The translations under genes were made by a program, and so were the position numbers. DNA of 5,017 nucleotides. Origin: an uncultured Marvinbryantia sp. Its GTDB lineage: Bacteria; Bacillota; Clostridia; Lachnospirales; Lachnospiraceae. Of the stretch, positions 1-5,017 are shown in pieces. The notes beneath the pieces were generated by a model that was not told where the DNA came from, searched no databases, and saw nothing but the letters and a program-made list of their open reading frames with translations. How positions within the stretch are numbered: the first letter of the stretch is position 1; every line of letters starts with the position of its first letter. The DNA lies in the NCBI GenBank assembly GCA_947624335.1, contig CANQJX010000136.1:1-5017 (forward strand), read 5' to 3'.

Positions 1-352
1 GCTGCAGCACCAGGCGGACATTTTGGAGCGTCCGCGCCCCTTCTTTTAAAATCCGGACGGTAAGCGCGCCTCCCATGCCGGCAATCACAACGGTGTCTAC
101 CTCGCCTTCTTTTAGTTTTTCTGCTCCGTCGGAAAGCCTGGTCACAATTTTGTCCTGTAACTGATAGCTGCGGATGTGCTCGCCGGCACGCTGCAGCGGC
201 CCTTTATGAATGTCCATTGCCACCGCATAGGAAAGATGTTTTTCCAGCATAAGATAAATCGGCACATACCCATGGTCTGTGCCGATGTCCGCCAGGGAAA
301 CGGCGTCTTGTGCCATATCCGCCACTGCCTGTAATCGACTTGAAAGCTGCAT
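1..352 (-). CDS. trmK: tRNA (adenine(22)-N(1))-methyltransferase TrmK, N-terminal part (3' end beyond the window)
   Basis: The product is a SAM-dependent enzyme that methylates N1 of adenine 22 in the D-loop region of bacterial tRNAs; it is a cytoplasmic protein. The visible 117 residues begin MQLSSRLQAVADM and carry the Rossmann-fold SAM site: ADIGTDHGYVPIYL at about residues 21-34 (motif I, with the conserved Asp of GTDHGY), AMDIHKGPL at 45-53, RLSDG at 72-76 and VIAGMGG at 89-95. This series of motifs is distinctive of the COG2384/TrmK (B. subtilis YqfN) family. The family is usually about 230-240 residues, so roughly half, including the C-terminal helical domain, lies off the window edge. 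The ATG at 352-350 has an AGGAG site 5 nt upstream and matches the family N-terminus. It follows dnaG by 8 bp, and its ribosome binding site overlaps the dnaG stop, so it is probably translated by coupling. Recognition as TrmK is from motifs and neighbourhood, and I am confident of it. Confidence 0.92.
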   Translation of the reverse strand, partial: MQLSSRLQAVADMAQDAVSLADIGTDHGYVPIYLMLEKHLSYAVAMDIHKGPLQRAGEHIRSYQLQDKIVTRLSDGAEKLKEGEVDTVVIAGMGGALTVRILKEGARTLQNVRLVLQ

Positions 353-357
353 AATCT

Positions 358-362
358 CTCCT
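358..362 (-). promoter_or_regulatory. Shine-Dalgarno site of trmK, overlapping the dnaG stop codon
   Basis: On the minus strand AGGAG occupies 362-358, with a 5-nt spacer before the trmK ATG at 352-350. Its first two bases are the last two bases of the dnaG TAG stop (363-361). A ribosome ending dnaG therefore sits on the trmK initiation site, which suggests translational coupling. It also supports the chosen trmK start. Confidence 0.8.
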
Positions 363-2130
363 AATGAAATACAAAATTTTCTCCCGCAATCTCTTTGAGT
401 TTCTTCTGTTCGGTAAGCAGACGCTGCAGTCCCTGTATGTCCGCCGGATCCAGGCCGGCGCGCCGTTCATCCAGGCTGTGCGCCACGATCTTTTGCAGGG
501 TTTCCCTGAACGCCTTTTCCCGTTCCTCCTCTGTTTCTACTTCCAGATTAGAATGAAACAGCGCCGCAACGCGGCTCTGCTCTTCCGGATCGGTAAAAGA
601 ATCCAGAATTTTAGCCGGGACATGCTCGCCCGCGTCGTACTGGGCGAATAAAAGCCTCGCCACGTTCCGGTACAGATCCCCCGTAAAATCTTCGCAGGTA
701 ATATATTTTTTGACACCCGCATACAGGGCCGGAAACTCAATCAGCCACGTCAACAGTAATTTTTGAGACTTTAAAATTCCCGGTTCCTGTTCCTTACGCT
801 GAAGACGCTGTGTCTGCGGCTGCGCCACGCGGCGGTTTATGCTTCCCAAAGCCACGCTGTTCACCAGTTTACGAAGGCTTTCCGCACGCACATGATAGCG
901 CGCGGCGACCGCCTCCAGATAATTCTCTCGCTCCAGTTCCTGTTCAAAGCCTGTCAGTTTTTCGGCGACCGCGCGGTAAAACGCTGTTTTTCCGTTCGGA
1001 TCGTTCATATCGTAAGCCGTCTGCAGCATATCCGTCTCAAAGAGAAAGCTGTTCTGCGCATCGTCGATCCGTTTCTGGAATTCTGACGCCCCCAGCGCCT
1101 TGATAAACTCATCCGGATCTTTATACGGCTTCATATTTAGAACGCGGGCGTTCACCCCCGCCTCCGCCAGTATCGGAATCGCCCGCAGCGCCGCGCGCAT
1201 TCCCGCCTCATCGCTGTCATAAGTAAGAATAACCTCCTGTGTATAACGGCGGATCAGCCCTGCATGCTGGGCGGTCAGCGCCGTTCCAAGAGACGCGACC
1301 GCATTGGTAAATCCCGCCTGATGCAGCGAAATGACATCCATATATCCCTCGCAGACCAGCAGATATTTTCCCCTGGCGGTCCGCGCAAAATTCAGTCCGT
1401 AAAGATTGCGGCTTTTATCAAACGCGACTGTCTCCGGCGAATTTAAATATTTGGGCTTGCCGTCGCCCATCACCCGTCCGCCGAACCCGATCACGCGGCT
1501 GTTGGCATCCATAATCGGAAAAATCACGCGGTTCCAGAACTTGTCGTACATGCCGCGCTTTTCGTTCACCTGCATCAATCCGGACTGCGCAAGCAGCTCG
1601 TCCGGCACCTGTTTTCCTTTCAGATAGCGGTACAGATCGTCGCTGTATTTATTGGCGTAGCCAAGCCCGAACCGCTGTATTGTCTCGTCAGAAAGCCCGC
1701 GTCCTTTTAAATAGTTCATCGCGTGTGCGCCGCCCGGCGCGCGCAGTTGATAATAAAAATATTTTGCCGCTTCTTTGTTTAATTCCATCACGCGGCTTTT
1801 CAGGCTTTGCCTGCGCTTGTCCTCCTCGCTCTCTTCCTGATCGGGCAGCGCAAAGCCCGCCCTTTCCTCAAGTGCTTTTACCGCCTCCGGAAAAGTATAA
1901 TGTTCATACTCCATCAGAAAAGTATAGACGTTTCCTCCCGCTCCGCATCCGAAGCAATAATACATCTGCTTTTCGCGGGATACGGAAAAAGACGCCGATT
2001 TCTCGCTGTGGAACGGGCAGAGTCCGAAGTAAGAGTTTCCCTTTCTCTGAAGCCTTACATAGCCGGAGACCACGTCTACAATATCGTTTCTGGAACGTAC
2101 TTCTTCTATCAGATCATCCGAATAAAACAT
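361..2130 (-). CDS. dnaG: DNA primase DnaG
   Basis: This primase synthesises the short RNA primers for lagging-strand replication, working with the replicative helicase at the fork. The protein is 589 residues, normal for the family. The N-terminal CHC2 zinc finger is intact: C38, H41, C59 and C62, in GLCPFHSEK and YYCFGCGAGG. The RNA polymerase core has RVIFPIMDANSRVIGFGGRV at 201-220. The TOPRIM domain has its acidic metal ligands: E261 in VCEGYMDV, D305 and D307 in TYDSDEAG, and D338 and D340 in KDPDE. A Gln-rich linker near 435-450 leads to a C-terminal helical region (about 455-589) expected to bind the helicase. The ATG at 2130-2128 has an AAGGAG site 6 nt upstream, and MFYSDDLIEEVR is the usual family start. 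It lies 12 bp after dgt and 8 bp before trmK. Nothing is truncated or missing. What is unusual is that rpoD does not follow it. Confidence 0.98.
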   Translation of the reverse strand: MFYSDDLIEEVRSRNDIVDVVSGYVRLQRKGNSYFGLCPFHSEKSASFSVSREKQMYYCFGCGAGGNVYTFLMEYEHYTFPEAVKALEERAGFALPDQEESEEDKRRQSLKSRVMELNKEAAKYFYYQLRAPGGAHAMNYLKGRGLSDETIQRFGLGYANKYSDDLYRYLKGKQVPDELLAQSGLMQVNEKRGMYDKFWNRVIFPIMDANSRVIGFGGRVMGDGKPKYLNSPETVAFDKSRNLYGLNFARTARGKYLLVCEGYMDVISLHQAGFTNAVASLGTALTAQHAGLIRRYTQEVILTYDSDEAGMRAALRAIPILAEAGVNARVLNMKPYKDPDEFIKALGASEFQKRIDDAQNSFLFETDMLQTAYDMNDPNGKTAFYRAVAEKLTGFEQELERENYLEAVAARYHVRAESLRKLVNSVALGSINRRVAQPQTQRLQRKEQEPGILKSQKLLLTWLIEFPALYAGVKKYITCEDFTGDLYRNVARLLFAQYDAGEHVPAKILDSFTDPEEQSRVAALFHSNLEVETEEEREKAFRETLQKIVAHSLDERRAGLDPADIQGLQRLLTEQKKLKEIAGENFVFH

Positions 2131-2136
2131 CTGCTT

Positions 2137-2142
2137 CTCCTT
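2137..2142 (-). promoter_or_regulatory. Shine-Dalgarno site of dnaG, abutting the dgt stop
   Basis: AAGGAG at 2142-2137 (minus strand) lies 6 nt before the dnaG ATG. It directly follows the dgt TAA stop at 2145-2143, so dgt termination and dnaG initiation occur on the same ribosome footprint. There is no room for a separate terminator or promoter between the two genes, so they are most likely co-transcribed. Confidence 0.8.
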
Positions 2143-3150
2143 TTAAAACTGCCACGCTTTCGGAATGAAATATTCGGTGTATTTCGTCATGGCATATTGA
2201 TCCGTCATACCGGAAATATAGTCGCAGACCACGCGGGAAATGCTCTCGCCCTGCTGCGTAACCATCTGCTGGTACTCTGCGGGTAAATCCTCCAGATGCT
2301 CTTCGTAATAATAATAGAGGGATTCTACTACTTTTTCCGCTTTGATCTCTTCTCCTTTTGCCACCGGATTGGTATACACATTCCAGAACATAAATTTGCG
2401 CATATCGGTCATTGCCTGCGCAACTTCCGGCGACTGGATGATATCCGGCCGGTCCATGCTGCTGCTTACAATATCGTGAATCAGGGTGTTCAGGCGGTCC
2501 TTGATCGTGCTTCCCAGAATCCGTCGGTACTGCAGGGGAATATCCTCCTCTTTCAGAATACCGGCGCGCTCCGCATCGTCAATGTCATGGTTGATGTAAG
2601 CGATCTTATCCGACAGGCGCACCACTTTTCCCTCCAAAGTCGCGGGGGTTCCTTCGGAACGATGGTTTAAAATCCCGTCGCGCACCTCCCATGTCAGATT
2701 CAATCCTTTTCCCTTTTTTTCCAGCAATTCTACTACGCGGATGCTCTGCTCGCAGTGTACAAAACCGTCCGGGCAGACGCGGTCCAATACCCGTTCGCCT
2801 GCATGTCCGAACGGGGTATGGCCCAGGTCATGCCCCATCGCGATCGCTTCCGTTAAGCTCTCGTTTAAGCGAAGCGCCTGTGCGATCGTGCGCGCAATCT
2901 GGGATACTTCCAGCGTGTGGGTCAGCCGGTCCCGGTAGTGGTCCCCCTGCGGGCTTAAAAAAACCTGTGTTTTATGTTTCAGCCTGCGAAACGATTTGCA
3001 GTGCAAAATGCGGTCGCGGTCCCGTTGGTACACGGGACGGATATCGCACGGTTCTTCCGGAATATCCCTTCCTTTTGAGTTTTTGCTAAGGCTCGCATAC
3101 GGGCTTAAAAACGCTTCCTCCCTTTGCTCTGCCATCTCGCGGATCGTCAT
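2143..3150 (-). CDS. dgt: Deoxyguanosinetriphosphate triphosphohydrolase-like protein (dGTPase, HD domain, type 2)
   Basis: The predicted reaction is hydrolysis of a dNTP (classically dGTP) to the deoxynucleoside plus triphosphate, which tunes dNTP pools in the cytoplasm. The substrate range of this shorter family is variable, so dGTP specificity is inferred. The 335-residue protein has the N-terminal family signature YQRDRDRILHCKSFRRLKHK (41-60) followed by TQVF. The HD metal ligands are complete: H78 in RLTHTLEV, H107-D108 in GHDLGHTPFGHAGE, and D181 in LSDKIAYINHDIDD. It is much shorter than E. coli Dgt (about 505 residues) and fits the type-2 group common in Bacillota. I chose the ATG at 3150-3148 (MTIREMAEQREEAFLSPYA) because it has a GGGGGTG ribosome site 6 nt upstream and matches the family start. 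The frame stays open to a TTG at 3216, but those 22 extra residues look non-native and cover the putative promoter. It sits 12 bp upstream of dnaG, a common pairing in Clostridia. Confidence 0.95.
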   Translation of the reverse strand: MTIREMAEQREEAFLSPYASLSKNSKGRDIPEEPCDIRPVYQRDRDRILHCKSFRRLKHKTQVFLSPQGDHYRDRLTHTLEVSQIARTIAQALRLNESLTEAIAMGHDLGHTPFGHAGERVLDRVCPDGFVHCEQSIRVVELLEKKGKGLNLTWEVRDGILNHRSEGTPATLEGKVVRLSDKIAYINHDIDDAERAGILKEEDIPLQYRRILGSTIKDRLNTLIHDIVSSSMDRPDIIQSPEVAQAMTDMRKFMFWNVYTNPVAKGEEIKAEKVVESLYYYYEEHLEDLPAEYQQMVTQQGESISRVVCDYISGMTDQYAMTKYTEYFIPKAWQF

Positions 3151-3156
3151 TTTTGG

Positions 3157-3163
3157 CACCCCC
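3157..3163 (-). promoter_or_regulatory. Shine-Dalgarno site deciding the dgt start
   Basis: GGGGGTG at 3163-3157 (minus strand) differs by one base from the ideal GGAGGTG and lies 6 nt before the ATG at 3150-3148. It favours this start over the in-frame TTG at 3216 and over the second Met codon at 3135. Confidence 0.6.
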
Positions 3164-3187
3164 GTTTTTGCCGTTTTCTCTGTCCTT

Positions 3188-3216
3188 ATTTTATCCCGGA
3201 TGCTCCTGTAACGCAA
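3188..3216 (-). promoter_or_regulatory. Candidate sigma-A-type promoter for dgt-dnaG-trmK
   Basis: On the minus strand, TTGCGT at 3216-3211 (3 of 6 bases match the -35 consensus) is separated by exactly 17 bp from TAAAAT at 3193-3188 (5 of 6 match the -10 consensus). Transcription would begin near 3181, giving a leader of about 30 nt before the dgt ATG. It lies in the only gap in the window large enough for a promoter, immediately after the comEC stop. No hairpin with a U-run separates comEC from it, so read-through from comEC may also feed the operon. The call is by eye and the -35 box is weak. Confidence 0.45.
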
Positions 3217-3219
3217 GCG

Positions 3220-5017
3220 TCAATTTTGCCATCCCCGTATCCGGTACCCGTTTTCGTTTACTGTAAGGATAACCGCTCCATGCTCGTCTGTCCGCACGGC
3301 TTTGCTTCCGTACTTTGCCAGTCTCTCCAGAAGTTCCGCGTGCGGATGCCCGTAACGGTTTCCCTTCCCGCAGGAAATCACGGTAACCTCCGGTTTTGTC
3401 TTTTTCAAAAACTCCCCGGAAGTGGTATGCCCGGAACCGTGATGCGCCGCTTTCAGCAAATCCACATCCTCCAAAACCCCGTCTTCTAATAGCTCCTTTT
3501 CCCCGCTTCCCTCCACGTCGCCTGTCATAAGAGCGGAAAATCCCTGATATTTCACAAGCGCGACAACCGACGAGGCGTTGCTGTCCTCATATGCCGTTTT
3601 TTTCGGACCGAGAATTTTGATGTTCAGGTCGCCATCGGCAAGATTGGCTCCGCGTCTGACCAGGCGGACGGGAATCTGAAGCCGGCGCGCCATAGAGCAG
3701 ATTTCTTCTCTGCGTTCGGAATCCTCTCGGATATCTGCAAGCAAAATCGTTCCCACGGTAATGCCGGCTGCGTTTTTTCCATCTGTTCCACGCACATAGG
3801 TGCGCAAAATTTCATAAAGCCCGCCGCTGTGGTCCGCATCGCTGTGAGAAAGCAGCCAGTAGTCTACCCGGCCGATTCCTTTGCTTTTTAAAAACGGTTC
3901 TATGCAATACTGCGCTACCTGCTCCTGCGTGCTGCTCCCGCCGTCGATCATCCACACGCTGCGCCGCGCGTTCTGTATGCAGCACCCGTCTCCCTGTCCG
4001 ACGTCCAGAAACGTCATCGTAAAGTCCGCCCGTCCCGGAACCGTAAAGCAAACCGCCAAAAGACATCCGGCCGCAGCAATTCGCATCGCGTCTGTAAATC
4101 CGCCTTTCCAAAACGCCGGCCTGCGTTTCCATGCCGCGAAACCGCGGAAAATAAGCGCCAGAGCCAAATAATAGACGGCGATGGCAAAGATACCCGGTTT
4201 TCCTGTGACAATTGTGGAAAAAGGCAGCAGGCAAACCTTTTCACACAAAAATGTGATTGCCCGAATCAGATAATGCGCCGGCGCCAGCAGGAAGCTTCCC
4301 AGCGTTTTTGAGCAGACCGACGCCGCTGTGCCGGCGATCCCAAACCCAAGCACAAACGGCATCAGCGGAAGAATACACAGGTTCAGAAGCACCGCATATA
4401 GCGGAAGCTGGTAATAAAAGAACGCGACCGGCATAGCCGTAAACAGGCTGACAGCAAGGCTGACCCCCGCCGCCGTCCTGCAAAGCAGGCGGCTTTCCCA
4501 GCAGGAAGCGAGCAAAACGCCGCCGACTGCCGCAAACGAAAGCAAAAACCCCGCCTGCGTGATCATATCGGACGCCCAGGTAAGAATGCACGCAGCCGCG
4601 GCCGCCAGCGCGGTCGGCAAATCGTAGGTACGCCCCGTAACCTGGGACAGCAAAAACATTCCGAACATAAATACCGCGCGGATTGCCGAAACGGAACCGG
4701 CCATAAAAGCATACGCCGCCATCGCGCCGAACGAGAGCAGCGCCGACGCCTGAAACGGGGCATGGATCTTTCGCAGGACGCGGTAGAGGCACATTCCTGT
4801 CAGAGAAATATGCAGTCCGGAGATTGCCAGCAAATGAAAGATTCCGGCATCCTGATACAAATTTTTGGTCTCGCGGTCCAAAGCCGCCCGGTCGCCGAGC
4901 AGCATCGCGCTTAAAATGCCGGCTTCTTTTTCCTCCAAGCATTGTTCCATCTGCCGCCGGCAAAAATTCTGCAGACGCATAAGCGCGCTGCGCAGCGGAT
5001 AGACCGTGCGCCTGCAC
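3220..5017 (-). CDS. comEC: ComEC/Rec2-family DNA internalization protein, 5'-truncated by the window edge
   Basis: This is the polytopic inner-membrane channel that carries single-stranded DNA into the cytoplasm during natural transformation. About 598 residues are visible. The frame is open to the window edge without a stop, so the real start, the first membrane segments and the OB-fold region (about 150-200 residues) lie outside. Numbering from the internal ATG at 4980: the Competence domain covers about 20-285, with the signature HLLAISGLH at 49-57 and repeated hydrophobic stretches (about 74-113, 122-160, 170-216, 262-283, and 299-313 before the C-domain). The metallo-beta-lactamase-fold domain covers about 320-586, with LDVGQGD (325-331), IDGG (345-348), HSDADH (379-384), TGDV (486-489), HHGS (513-516) and RYGHPH (542-547). 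All expected metal-site motifs are present, so the C-terminal domain could be an active nuclease. The gene ends with TGA at 3222-3220, 69 bp before dgt. Competence of the host is not shown by this gene alone. Confidence 0.95.
   Translation of the reverse strand, partial: CRRTVYPLRSALMRLQNFCRRQMEQCLEEKEAGILSAMLLGDRAALDRETKNLYQDAGIFHLLAISGLHISLTGMCLYRVLRKIHAPFQASALLSFGAMAAYAFMAGSVSAIRAVFMFGMFLLSQVTGRTYDLPTALAAAAACILTWASDMITQAGFLLSFAAVGGVLLASCWESRLLCRTAAGVSLAVSLFTAMPVAFFYYQLPLYAVLLNLCILPLMPFVLGFGIAGTAASVCSKTLGSFLLAPAHYLIRAITFLCEKVCLLPFSTIVTGKPGIFAIAVYYLALALIFRGFAAWKRRPAFWKGGFTDAMRIAAAGCLLAVCFTVPGRADFTMTFLDVGQGDGCCIQNARRSVWMIDGGSSTQEQVAQYCIEPFLKSKGIGRVDYWLLSHSDADHSGGLYEILRTYVRGTDGKNAAGITVGTILLADIREDSERREEICSMARRLQIPVRLVRRGANLADGDLNIKILGPKKTAYEDSNASSVVALVKYQGFSALMTGDVEGSGEKELLEDGVLEDVDLLKAAHHGSGHTTSGEFLKKTKPEVTVISCGKGNRYGHPHAELLERLAKYGSKAVRTDEHGAVILTVNENGYRIRGWQN

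Noticed and set aside
204..470. Minus-strand 88-codon frame spanning the dnaG end and trmK start
   Set aside because: It overlaps both genes out of frame. The trmK frame carries the SAM-binding motifs and a good ribosome site, so this is a shadow.
1680..2168. Plus-strand open frame of 162 codons opposite the dnaG zinc-finger region
   Set aside because: It is fully antisense to a conserved part of dnaG and extends only slightly past its start. The Arg/Ser/Pro-rich translation resembles an antisense shadow; no motif was recognised.
1807..2286. Plus-strand open frame of 159 codons spanning the dnaG/dgt junction
   Set aside because: It is antisense to two well-supported genes, shows no recognisable domain, and is explained by codon bias in the real frames.
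3154..3171. Possible hairpin GGCA...TGCC around the dgt ribosome site, as a regulatory or terminator structure
   Set aside because: Only 4 base pairs with a 10-nt loop and no U-run of terminator type; too weak to call.
3211..3220. Short inverted repeat ACGC-TT-GCGT at the end of comEC as a terminator
   Set aside because: A 4-bp stem with a 2-nt loop is not stable and is not followed by a U-tract.
4241..5017. Long minus-strand open frame of 258 codons reaching the window edge
   Set aside because: It is a shifted frame inside comEC. The comEC frame carries all the family motifs and is itself open to the edge, while this frame is rich in Arg and Gly with no recognisable domain.
1..5017. Mobile elements, CRISPR arrays, tRNA/rRNA genes, defence systems or direct repeats
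   Set aside because: Nearly every base is covered by four conserved housekeeping genes, and I saw no repeat-spacer pattern, transposase motif or RNA-gene signature on either strand.

Overview
This window is an ordinary bacterial housekeeping segment. Its four protein genes all lie on the minus strand and fill almost the whole 5 kb. Read in transcription order (high to low coordinates) they are: comEC (5' end missing), a dGTPase-like HD phosphohydrolase (dgt), DNA primase (dnaG), and the start of the tRNA A22-N1 methyltransferase trmK (3' end missing). Non-coding DNA is limited to about 69 bp (comEC-dgt), 12 bp (dgt-dnaG) and 8 bp (dnaG-trmK).

The host is most likely a Gram-positive anaerobe of the class Clostridia, probably Lachnospiraceae-like. 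The clues are the dgt-dnaG-trmK gene order, strong AGGAG-type Shine-Dalgarno sites, a type-2 dGTPase of about 335 residues, and the style of the primase N-terminus (MFYSDDLIEEVRSRNDIVDV). This assignment comes from recalled family resemblance, not from a search. Base composition looks balanced to moderately GC-rich and even across the window, with no visible sign of recent transfer.

Region by region: 3220-5017 encodes most of ComEC, the inner-membrane DNA-uptake channel, with its competence membrane domain and C-terminal metallo-beta-lactamase-fold domain. The 3151-3219 gap holds a plausible sigma-A-type promoter and the ribosome binding site of dgt. The region 2143-3150 is dgt, 361-2130 is dnaG, and 1-352 is the N-terminal half of trmK. 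The last three genes are so tightly packed that each upstream stop codon touches or overlaps the next ribosome binding site. This implies one co-transcribed, translationally coupled unit joining dNTP-pool control, replication priming and tRNA modification.

I found no RNA gene, mobile element, CRISPR array, repeat family or undescribed system. The most notable point is an absence: the primary sigma factor gene (rpoD/sigA), usually found between dnaG and trmK in Bacillota, is not there. The two genes are only 8 bp apart.
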